Assembly: GCA_023248215.1 (NCBI GenBank)
Contig: JAHFEW010000011.1
Location: 1 to 59,613 of the forward strand
Length of the DNA stretch: 59,613 nt
From: Nitrospira sp.
Lineage (GTDB): Bacteria > Nitrospirota > Nitrospiria > Nitrospirales > Nitrospiraceae
Reading direction: 5' to 3'
Shown in pieces: positions 9,091-16,356 of the stretch (the stretch's first letter is position 1; every line of letters starts with the position of its first letter). The notes under the pieces were generated by a model. That model did no database searches. It was not told where the DNA came from and was given only the letters and a program-made list of their open reading frames with translations. The position numbers and the translations under genes were made by a program.

Positions 9091-9483
9091 ATGAGCGTCG
9101 CGCAGGTCGTCCGGTCCCGTCCACGTCCCCAGGCATTCACATCCATTCGCCGGCAATTGCTCCGCACTCGCCGTATGCTGTTGCTACAAATGGCGTCCCG
9201 GACTCCTTCGCACATGGTGCAGGAGACTCCAACCGACATCCTCGACCTGGCCTCCTGCGAGCGGCTATGCGTGCTCGACGATCTCATTCAACAACGGGCC
9301 TACATCCAGCTTCGGCAGGTCGAACGTGCTTTGAATCACATGCTCGACTCCTCCTACGGCACCTGCCACCGCTGCCGTACTGACATCCCCTTGCCTCGCT
9401 TCCGCGCGCAGCCGGACGCGATACTTTGCGTCGCCTGTCAAGGAGAGTGTGAACAACGTACCCTCCTGCAGGGTGGTGCGTGA
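9091..9483 (+). CDS. DksA/TraR-family zinc-finger protein (paralogue 1)
   Basis: A 130-aa protein; the start at ATG 9091 is preferred over ATG 9076 because AGAGGGG lies six bases upstream. Predicted helices (about 20-50 and 65-95) form the coiled coil that in DksA enters the RNA-polymerase secondary channel. At its tip the sequence DILDLA fits the DxxDxA motif needed for DksA activity. The C-terminal zinc finger is CHRC-x17-CVAC, within the typical YGTCxxC context. A strong terminator follows. It is a paralogue of the convergent gene at 9994-10395. Function as a secondary-channel transcription regulator is inferred from the family. Confidence 0.82.
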   Translation: MSVAQVVRSRPRPQAFTSIRRQLLRTRRMLLLQMASRTPSHMVQETPTDILDLASCERLCVLDDLIQQRAYIQLRQVERALNHMLDSSYGTCHRCRTDIPLPRFRAQPDAILCVACQGECEQRTLLQGGA

Positions 9484-9576
9484 AGCCATGGCGACACTGC
9501 CCGCACCGTGAGGCGGCAGCGAGCACAGGTGCGAATTGGGAGTTGAGCTGCGCCACCTCTCCGCACCTCTCTCCCG

Positions 9577-9620
9577 GTCTGTTCCCCTCTCCTGAGCCGG
9601 AGAGGAACAGACTCTTTTTT
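9577..9620 (+). terminator. Intrinsic terminator of first DksA-like gene
   Basis: Long hairpin: GTCTGTT (9577-9583) pairs with AACAGAC (9606-9612), and CCTCTCC (9586-9592) with GGAGAGG (9599-9605), with a two-base bulge and a TGAGCC loop. It is followed by TCTTTTTT (9613-9620). A textbook Rho-independent terminator, 94 bases past the stop codon. Confidence 0.88.
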
Positions 9621-9993
9621 CCCGAGCCTGTGCCATGCGAAGACGCGTGCCCTCCCCACCCGAGCCCCTCACGACAAGCTCGACCGAAATGGCACCACAG
9701 CAGACCTGGATTGAGCGCGTGGTGAAAGATGAACCATGACCCTATGGTCTGATCGGCCACCTGACACCCCGTGAGGTAACTAGACGGGAAATCGGCGGAT
9801 AGATTACGGGGCAGGATCTACAATGGGCTCCGCACCACCTGACACGTCACCTGCAGATTATGCGCGCAGGACCTCGGAGAGTTGGAAGGCGTATTCTCCA
9901 CCGTGCGCCGGCTAGAGTCAGTCCGCATCCGCGCCGGTTCATCACCTCTTCAATCTCCTGGCCTCCTCTTCCAAGAGCGCACAGCGGCCCTGA
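9621..9993. other. Spacer between convergent DksA-like genes
   Basis: About 370 bases between the terminator of the plus-strand gene and the stop codon of the minus-strand paralogue. I see no protein-like frame, tRNA or clear terminator for the minus-strand gene here. Confidence 0.5.
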
Positions 9994-10395
9994 CTATAGC
10001 GCATCGGCAGACAGATGTTCGAGGCGTTCCTCAATGCAGACCGTGCAGAGCACAGCCTGAGGCTGGAGCCTAAGTCGTGATAACGGGATATCGTTCCTAC
10101 ATTCGCAACAGACTCCGTAAGAGGCGTCGCGCATGTGATCCAAGGCGCGTTCGACTCGCCGAAGTTTGGCGGAGGCTTGCTGTACGATCAAATCGCCGAA
10201 GGCCCATTGTTGAGAGGAGTACGCCAGGTCGAGGACACCCTCTGACTTCTCGCGCGCAATGTGCGGAGAAGGCCAGATAGAGGCTTGCCGCAACAATTCG
10301 CTTCGGGCGCTCAGCAGTTCACGGCGAAGAGAAGAGACTTCAGGACGGCGCGGGCGGGACCGAAAAATCGGATACCCTTGATGTACAAGGCTCAT
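9994..10395 (-). CDS. DksA/TraR-family zinc-finger protein (paralogue 2)
   Basis: A 133-aa protein with GGAGGG six bases before its ATG. It has the same architecture as the convergent paralogue: two long helices, then YGVC and a zinc finger CCEC-x17-CTVC (Cys spacing CxxC-x17-CxxC). Shared blocks include RRVERALDHMRDASYG versus RQVERALNHMLDSSYG. The acidic tip reads EGVLDLA, so the first Asp of DxxDxA is replaced by Gly while the second Asp and Ala are kept. In DksA such tip residues are needed for activity, so the two paralogues may differ in effect. A near-perfect GTTAACC repeat lies upstream. Confidence 0.8.
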   Translation of the reverse strand: MSLVHQGYPIFRSRPRRPEVSSLRRELLSARSELLRQASIWPSPHIAREKSEGVLDLAYSSQQWAFGDLIVQQASAKLRRVERALDHMRDASYGVCCECRNDIPLSRLRLQPQAVLCTVCIEERLEHLSADAL

Positions 10396-10467
10396 GGTAC
10401 CCTCCTGTTTTATGGTGATCTTATGACACCAGGCTACAGGTCCGAGGTAACAAGCGATTGTGGAGAG

Positions 10468-10485
10468 GGTTAACTGTCGGTTAAC
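10468..10485 (-). promoter_or_regulatory. Pho-box-like perfect repeat upstream of second DksA-like gene
   Basis: On the minus strand the sequence is GTTAACC-GACA-GTTAACC: two identical 7-mers with a 4-base spacer, the exact geometry of a PHO box. The sequence itself is nearer to the TTAAC-based boxes known from cyanobacteria and Bacillus than to the enterobacterial CTGTCAT. It lies 72 bases before the ATG at 10395, between this gene and an upstream lipoprotein gene. Confidence 0.55.
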
Positions 10486-10576
10486 AGAAGAGCACGGGCC
10501 TGATGCGTGGAGCCGCGCGCGCTTACCTAACCAGCCGGGCGGTGGTTGTGTATCAGGCGAGCTGTAGAACAGCGCG

Positions 10577-11329
10577 TTACTTTGCCGTCGTTCGGCGCCG
10601 TTCGATCACGGGCGTCCAACTTGGCTCGAGATCACGCTTGGCGGAGGCAAGAAAATGCTCTTGGGCATTGGCATCCCGGCTTGCTTTCGTCAGGGTAACG
10701 GAGTGGACCGCAAAATAGGCCGGCGTGCCGAGAACCTGGAAGTCGGCAACAACTTGGGCCAGCGGCTTGCCCCAGAACACCTCGAAGTAGTGCGTTTGCA
10801 CATCGTCGGCGGCCTTCTCTTGTATCACCATCGTGGAGGGTCCCATCTCGTACTCCCCCATGAAACTGATGCCCCCTGCAGTGACCGTCGTGTCGGTCTG
10901 TTTCACCATGGCCTTCGGCAGCAGAAACAGCGTCACCTCCCGCACCTTGCCGAATCCTTTTTCTGATGTGGTAAAGGCGACGGCGGCATAGCGCCCAGGT
11001 GGTACGTTCTGTACATAGACCGTGCCGCCTCCCCCGCCGCCGGGAGGTGGGGCCATGATACTCGTCGGAATGAGGGTCGTACCGTCAAAGACGTCGCGCT
11101 CATTCTCGACCTTCACCAGATACACCCGATCTTCCGTATTGGGCACCCACGTTGGGCTCTTAACAGTAATGCCGATGACCGCGCTCTGTTGATCGACCGG
11201 CTTCGTGATATGGACCGGTGAGACAAATTCCCCCGCCAGACGCTGAAATTGTTTCTTGGGAGGCTTGCTCACACAAGCCCCGGTTGCCACGATGGTCAAG
11301 GCGAGAATCACAATCACCATTCGATTCAT
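10577..11329 (-). CDS. Predicted lipoprotein of unknown function
   Basis: A 250-aa protein. The start is ATG 11329, preceded by GGGGGACCCCT; a longer open frame upstream to 11557 lacks protein character. The N-terminus MNRMVIVILALTIVATGAC ends in a lipobox, giving an acylated Cys19. The body has predicted strands, a Pro/Gly-rich loop (PPPGGGGGG) and the phrase VPPGRYAAVAFTTSE, typical of domains of carboxypeptidase-regulatory or transthyretin-like type, though I cannot assign one. No enzymatic motif is visible. A good sigma-70 promoter lies 44-72 bases upstream. Confidence 0.72.
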   Translation of the reverse strand: MNRMVIVILALTIVATGACVSKPPKKQFQRLAGEFVSPVHITKPVDQQSAVIGITVKSPTWVPNTEDRVYLVKVENERDVFDGTTLIPTSIMAPPPGGGGGGTVYVQNVPPGRYAAVAFTTSEKGFGKVREVTLFLLPKAMVKQTDTTVTAGGISFMGEYEMGPSTMVIQEKAADDVQTHYFEVFWGKPLAQVVADFQVLGTPAYFAVHSVTLTKASRDANAQEHFLASAKRDLEPSWTPVIERRRTTAK

Positions 11330-11372
11330 AGGGGTCCCCCTGAGTGGATCAAAACAGCCGGTATGGCGGCAC

Positions 11373-11401
11373 AGTGTAGGAGATTGCGTGCTCGGTCTCA
11401 A
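11373..11401 (-). promoter_or_regulatory. Sigma-70 promoter for lipoprotein gene
   Basis: On the minus strand: TTGAGA (11401-11396), a 17-base spacer and TACACT (11378-11373). The predicted transcription start near 11366 gives a leader of about 37 bases to the ATG at 11329. Confidence 0.6.
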
Positions 11402-11569
11402 GAAGGCACTTCGCAAGATGTCGCATGGAACAGAGCGGCCACTTGATTCGTGGCTTGATGGCCACGTGGGCTGGAGGCGTCGGAACAAACGGTATCGAGG
11501 GATTTGTTCAAGAAAGGAAAAGAAAGTCTGTGGACCAGTAGGGTGGAAATGAGACACAAGCCATCAGGC

Positions 11570-12817
11570 TCAGGGGGCCGAAGGAATGTCCGCAGCAGTT
11601 TTGCCCTGGCTCTGGTTCTCCAACGACAACCGCTTCAACACGCTCTTGGCTCGCTCCTCCAGTCGTTCGGCCTCGCCGGATCGCTGCTTCCTTCTCAACA
11701 GAGAGGCATAACTCTTCAACGTTTTGGCATAGGCTTCACGATCATACCCGACCGCCTGCTCGTAGATACCCAGCGCCTGCTTATAGAGGTCTTCAGACTG
11801 CTCCAACCGGTTCTGCGATTGATACAGCCCGGCCAGATTCTTGAGCTCACCGGCCACCTGAGGATTCTCCGCCCCCTGTTGCTTCTCTCGGATGGCAATC
11901 GCCTGCTGGAACAGCGGCTCCGCCTGCGAATAGAGTCCCTGCAATTCGTAGAGTTGCCCTAAGCGGCTCATCGCCTCAGCCGTATCCACATGGTCGTTCC
12001 CAAGGGATTTCCTGAAGATACTGACGGCGCGTTGATAGAGCACCTCAGCCTGGGGGTATTGATTCTGCGCCCTATAGGTGTCTCCAAGATTTTCGAGAGT
12101 CCTGGCCACGATCGGATGGTTGGGGCCGAAGGCCTTTTCATGGATCGTCAGTGCCCGTTGGTAGAGCGGCATGGCGCGAGCATGTTGCCCCTGCGCCTGG
12201 TAGATTTTCGCCAAATTGTCGCGTGTAATGGCCGTGAGGCTATGTTCCGGCCCCAGCTGCTTCTCGAGAATCGCGAGCGCCCGTTGCAGCAGGGGTTCGG
12301 CGTCGGCAAATCGCCGTTGATCCTGATACACGACGGCGATATTGTTCAGACTCTCTGCAGTCTTGCTGTGGTCCGCGCCATAGACCTTCTCGCGAATTTC
12401 CCTGGCCCGTTGATGGAGTGCTTCCGACTGCGCGTAGAGCCCTTGCAGCCGATAGAGTTCGCCCAAATCCGTCAGGCTTGCTGCCGTCTCGGCATGGGCC
12501 GGTCCGTAGACACGTTCCCTGATTGCCAGGGCCTCCTGAAAAAGCGACTCGGCTCGCGGATACCGGCCCAACTCCCGATTCACTTCGCCCAGTTGGCTCA
12601 GCGTCTCGGCCAGGCGTTTGCCGTGTGGATCGAGGGCTTCCGCTTCCTTGCGAGCGGCCACAAACGATTCCTCAGCATGCGTGTAGTCGCCGGAGCGCAG
12701 GGCACTATTGCCTTCCTGCATAGCCGAACGCCAGCGCTGATCCTCCGCACAACCCGCGAGGCAACCCAGAAAGGCCATGCCGATGGTGAAAAGACGCGCG
12801 CTCGAACCAATGTTCAT
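11570..12817 (-). CDS. TPR lipoprotein with kinesin-light-chain-type repeats
   Basis: About 415 aa from ATG 12817 (a TTG three codons earlier is possible). The N-terminus has a signal peptide with lipobox CLAGC. From about residue 30 to 400 there are some eight tandem 42-residue repeats of the type (N/D)LGxxYxxQxxYxxAExLxxRAxxIxEKxxGxxHxxTA. This is the TPR_12/kinesin-light-chain pattern that forms a protein-binding superhelix. It is presumably an outer-membrane or periplasmic scaffold; the partner is unknown. The gene stands alone, with more than 200 bases on each side. The DNA is repetitive at the repeat period. Confidence 0.85.
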   Translation of the reverse strand: MNIGSSARLFTIGMAFLGCLAGCAEDQRWRSAMQEGNSALRSGDYTHAEESFVAARKEAEALDPHGKRLAETLSQLGEVNRELGRYPRAESLFQEALAIRERVYGPAHAETAASLTDLGELYRLQGLYAQSEALHQRAREIREKVYGADHSKTAESLNNIAVVYQDQRRFADAEPLLQRALAILEKQLGPEHSLTAITRDNLAKIYQAQGQHARAMPLYQRALTIHEKAFGPNHPIVARTLENLGDTYRAQNQYPQAEVLYQRAVSIFRKSLGNDHVDTAEAMSRLGQLYELQGLYSQAEPLFQQAIAIREKQQGAENPQVAGELKNLAGLYQSQNRLEQSEDLYKQALGIYEQAVGYDREAYAKTLKSYASLLRRKQRSGEAERLEERAKSVLKRLSLENQSQGKTAADIPSAP

Positions 12818-13061
12818 GATAATCAACTTTTCGGTGGTGAGGGTTGCTGTTCGCAGACTGGCTCGCGCCGTGGGATATAGCTAACACTTACCTCCTCTGG
12901 CGTCTCAAATCAACCCCAGGAGAATATCTTTTTCGCCACCGCCTACACCCGCCTGTTTTTTCAATGGCTTCGTCTCTTCCATCACAGGTTGAAGCGAGAG
13001 ACGAATCAGGCTCCACTTTCACAACGTCGCCAGCAAGATTCGCGATGTGGGGGAAAAGAGG

Positions 13062-15077
13062 TTACCGCTTCTCGGCAGGGTGATCGACTTGAGGAGCGAG
13101 CTTAGCGATACCGGACGTGTCATAGGGTAACACGCTGAAGACTTTGGCCACGTCAATGGCCGGCTTGCCGGGACGCAGCACTTTTTGCGCCAACGTCGCC
13201 AGCCATGAGAGCGGCCCAAGCACGATCCTCGGGAGCCAGGCCACGGTCAGGTCGGGATTGGCCTGCCGAAGCCGATCCAAAAGTTCTCGCTTGGTCGGCG
13301 AGACAGGATCGAGCAGATTCAAGGGAGTGGGCACACTGTCCCAGGCGTCCGTCATCCAGCCGAGAAATCGACCGGCAAACCCAACATCCACGACTCCGAG
13401 CCGGTCGCTCGACGAGCCGACAGCCACGAAGATGTTGCCCAACCGTTTTCCCAGACGCCCTGGCGGGTCGAAGTCGCGATAGTCTACCAGGGCGCCGGGG
13501 CGAATGACTTTCACGGAGAGGCCGAGTTCCTTCCCCAGCTGCACCGCGAGCCGTTCCGACTCGAGCTTTCCCCATACATAGGGTCCGGACCCCTTGCTGT
13601 CCGGCTCCAACGGATGGTCATCACCGATCGGCCGACCGTTTCCCTGCGCCAACACCGCCAGGCTGCTGACGTGGACGAAGTGCGCGATGCCGGCCGCTGC
13701 GGCTCCTCGGACCATGTGCTCCGTCGCATCTAACGAGTTACGCTGATGTTCAGGCCACCCACCGGCGGTTTCTGCCGCCGCATGAATGACCGTATCTACT
13801 CCCTTGAAAAGATGTGCCGCGACTCCCGTCGCCACATCGGCCACCACATATTCGGCGCCGGCAATCCGCTCCCATGGAGAAGGTTCGCGCCGCGCCACCA
13901 CACGGACAGGGCGGCCCCGCAAGAGTAGTGCGCGCACGATTTCTTTCCCCAGAAACCCTGTACCACCGGTCACCAGCACGCCCCGGCTATCGACGGGTTT
14001 CGGCGCCGCCGCGGCCAACGCCTTGACTTCCCCTGCCTTGAGGGCCTGCGCCACCCGCTCACAAATGCGCACGGTCTCCAGCAAACTCTCCGGAGACAGG
14101 GGCGACGGGCCGCCGCTGCGTGCCGACTCATAGAAGGCGGAAAAGAGTTCGGCCAGTCCAGGATAACTCCGCTGGCTCTTGAGAAAGCGGCTGGCCATGG
14201 CCGACGTCGTGCCAGTCAACAGCTGCCAGGCCTGTCGATAAGGCGCAAATAACTTATCGATGCCGGACGAGCCGGGGCCAATGGCGCGCTGCGTGGTACT
14301 CCGGACGTAATCGGCAAACAACGACCCGTTCCGCCCGATCACCCGCAGATAACTCTCCACCGGGCGACCCTCCAGCGTCACGATCAAGGTACCGGTCACT
14401 CCACCGCGTCGCACCAAGGCGTGAACCGTTCCCGCTTGACTCACCTCCAGCGACAGCAGCTCGGTGCGCCCTTCGCCGGCCTGTTCCAACACCTGGAGCA
14501 GGAGGTAGACCGGATGCGGCAGAATATCGAGCAGCTGATGGTCCGCACGAAGTACCTTGCGGCCGCCCGGCGCATGGCGGACAGTTCGGAAGGAAAAATA
14601 ACTTTCGACATGCACGACCCGGCCGATCGCGGGCAAGTACTGGGTCAGCACCCGAGTGGGCGGTTCATAGAGCAGCTGGTGACCGGCACAGACCCGGAGG
14701 CCCTTGGCGCTCGCCTCGTCCAGGATCTGTCGCGCATCCTCCACCGACTCGGTAAAGGGCTTCTCGACATAAATGTGGCACCCGGCCTTCAGCGCCATGC
14801 GAGCAAGCGGAGCATGGGAGGCAGGCGGGGTAATAATATGCACGACGTTGAGCCGTTCGGACGCGAAGAGCTCCTCCGGCGTTTTGAAACAGCCGATGCC
14901 TGGCACGATGTCGCGCATGGCGGCCTGCGCAGCGTCAGACGGATCAGCCACCGCCACCAGCTGAACTGCGGGACAGCGCAAGATCGCACGGGCGTGGTGC
15001 TGCGCATGGCGGCCTGCGCCGATGAGCGCAATTCGTAACTGACGTGAGTCTTGGACTGTCAGGCTAGGATTTGTCAC
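13062..15077 (-). CDS. Fusion of Gfo/Idh/MocA oxidoreductase and NAD-dependent epimerase/SDR
   Basis: A 671-aa, two-enzyme protein with a GTG start. Residues about 15-135 form a Rossmann domain (IALIGAGRHAQHHARAIL) with the EKPF motif of Gfo/Idh/MocA dehydrogenases, followed by their C-terminal substrate domain (to about 345). A second Rossmann fold starts near residue 364 (VLVTGGTGFLGKEIVRALL). It shows HVSS and the SDR catalytic YxxxK pair as YVWGK, the extended-SDR epimerase/reductase type. The first half would oxidise or reduce a sugar or cyclitol; the second would modify a nucleotide sugar or similar. Substrates are unknown. The frame is continuous, so the fusion is real in this sequence. 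Confidence 0.88.
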   Translation of the reverse strand: MTNPSLTVQDSRQLRIALIGAGRHAQHHARAILRCPAVQLVAVADPSDAAQAAMRDIVPGIGCFKTPEELFASERLNVVHIITPPASHAPLARMALKAGCHIYVEKPFTESVEDARQILDEASAKGLRVCAGHQLLYEPPTRVLTQYLPAIGRVVHVESYFSFRTVRHAPGGRKVLRADHQLLDILPHPVYLLLQVLEQAGEGRTELLSLEVSQAGTVHALVRRGGVTGTLIVTLEGRPVESYLRVIGRNGSLFADYVRSTTQRAIGPGSSGIDKLFAPYRQAWQLLTGTTSAMASRFLKSQRSYPGLAELFSAFYESARSGGPSPLSPESLLETVRICERVAQALKAGEVKALAAAAPKPVDSRGVLVTGGTGFLGKEIVRALLLRGRPVRVVARREPSPWERIAGAEYVVADVATGVAAHLFKGVDTVIHAAAETAGGWPEHQRNSLDATEHMVRGAAAAGIAHFVHVSSLAVLAQGNGRPIGDDHPLEPDSKGSGPYVWGKLESERLAVQLGKELGLSVKVIRPGALVDYRDFDPPGRLGKRLGNIFVAVGSSSDRLGVVDVGFAGRFLGWMTDAWDSVPTPLNLLDPVSPTKRELLDRLRQANPDLTVAWLPRIVLGPLSWLATLAQKVLRPGKPAIDVAKVFSVLPYDTSGIAKLAPQVDHPAEKR

Positions 15078-15101
15078 AAGTAGTATCGAGTGTGAACCAT
15101 T

Positions 15102-15130
15102 ACTATAGTCTATTCACGCGCGTTCTTGAA
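15102..15130 (-). promoter_or_regulatory. Candidate sigma-70 promoter for fusion oxidoreductase gene
   Basis: Minus strand: TTCAAG (15130-15125), a 17-base spacer and TATAGT (15107-15102). The -10 is strong (5 of 6) and the -35 weak. The predicted start leaves about 18 bases to the GTG at 15077. Confidence 0.45.
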
Positions 15131-15355
15131 GCCTTCTCAGAAATTAGAGCACGATAGCCGAAAGTAGGCGATGGGACAATTTGCCTTTGGGACTGTAGAT
15201 ATTATCGCGATAGTGCAAAAAAACGGAGGCCTCTCCAAAACACCTGTCGGGACTCTGGCACGTTTCCAATCGAAGGCATGCCAGGGCACATGCGGTCGGA
15301 AGCCCACTGATGAATGGGAGGCTATGTGGTGAACCGTAGCGTGCTCCGTAATGGT

Positions 15356-16351
15356 CTACTTGTGCTTGCCGTCGCAGGGAAAACAACGGTCCATACATTC
15401 CGGACAGAGCCCCCCGTTAAATTGGATCGCCGAACGCTCCGCAATGAACGTGGCCAGGTCGTACCACTCGCCGGACTGGTCTGGGACGCGCTTGCACCAG
15501 GAGCAAAGATTGATGATTCCTTGCGGAGGTCCGAGCCGTTCCGCTACCTTCCGCAAGGCCTCGTCCCGCTCGTCCAGCCGTTGGAGCCCATGCCCGCTTG
15601 ACGCGATCTCGTGAAAGACCAGCACGGCACCGAGTACCGTGCCACCGTCGACGACGACCGGCGCCACGCTGCCGCGAATGGCCCGGCATCCGCCCTGTTT
15701 CGAGACGAGGACCGCTTCGTCGATCGTGACGAGGCGCACCTGGGTCATCGCCTGCCGGGCCGGATTATCGACCTGCTGGACCGGCCCTTCCTCTTGAAAT
15801 CCCATGAGGGCAGTCACACTCATGCCCGCGGCTTCCTCCTGACTCCAGCCCGTGAAGGTTTCGGCGGCGGGATTCATGTAGGTCACTCGCCCTCCACGAT
15901 CTGTCGTCACGATGCCGTCGCCAATGCAGCGGACCGTGGTGGCAATCCAGCGTAAACGTTCCCGCATGTGGCGATCATGCTGCGCCCGATGGAGCGCCAG
16001 TTCGATCGTCGTCCGCAACTCATTCGCTTGGTAGGGCTTGAGCATATAGCCCGCCGGCGACGTGACCTTCGCCCGCTCCAGCGTGTGGTCGTCGGCATAG
16101 GCCGTGAGGTAAATAACGGGCACATCCTGTTTCCGCTGGATCTGGCGGGCGGTTTCGACTCCGTCCATCTTTCCCTTCAAGACGATATCCATCAAAATCA
16201 GATCGGGGTGCGTATCGCCCGCCTTGCGGATCGCCTCTTCGCCGGACGTGGCGGTGGCTGGGACCCGATACCCCAGTCGTTGCAGGCTGAGCTGAATGTC
16301 TTTCGCGACGACAGGCTCGTCTTCCACGATTAAGATGCTGGCTGGTTCCAT
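15356..16351 (-). CDS. Response regulator: receiver plus PAS with Cys-rich tail
   Basis: A 331-aa protein from ATG 16351 (AAAGGG upstream), starting six bases after the kinase stop. Residues 1-120 form a receiver domain: ILIVEDEP, the phospho-acceptor Asp in DLILMDIVL, the conserved Thr/Ala in YLTAYAD, and Lys in MLKPY. A PAS domain follows (about 140-255; GDGIVTTDRGGRVTYMNPAAE). The C-terminus carries CSWCKRVPD...W...GLCPEC, a CxxC...CPxC module that recurs at the ends of PAS-containing signalling proteins and probably binds zinc. No DNA-binding or enzymatic output domain is present. It pairs with the adjacent histidine kinase. Confidence 0.88.
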   Translation of the reverse strand: MEPASILIVEDEPVVAKDIQLSLQRLGYRVPATATSGEEAIRKAGDTHPDLILMDIVLKGKMDGVETARQIQRKQDVPVIYLTAYADDHTLERAKVTSPAGYMLKPYQANELRTTIELALHRAQHDRHMRERLRWIATTVRCIGDGIVTTDRGGRVTYMNPAAETFTGWSQEEAAGMSVTALMGFQEEGPVQQVDNPARQAMTQVRLVTIDEAVLVSKQGGCRAIRGSVAPVVVDGGTVLGAVLVFHEIASSGHGLQRLDERDEALRKVAERLGPPQGIINLCSWCKRVPDQSGEWYDLATFIAERSAIQFNGGLCPECMDRCFPCDGKHK

Positions 16352-16356
16352 GACGT

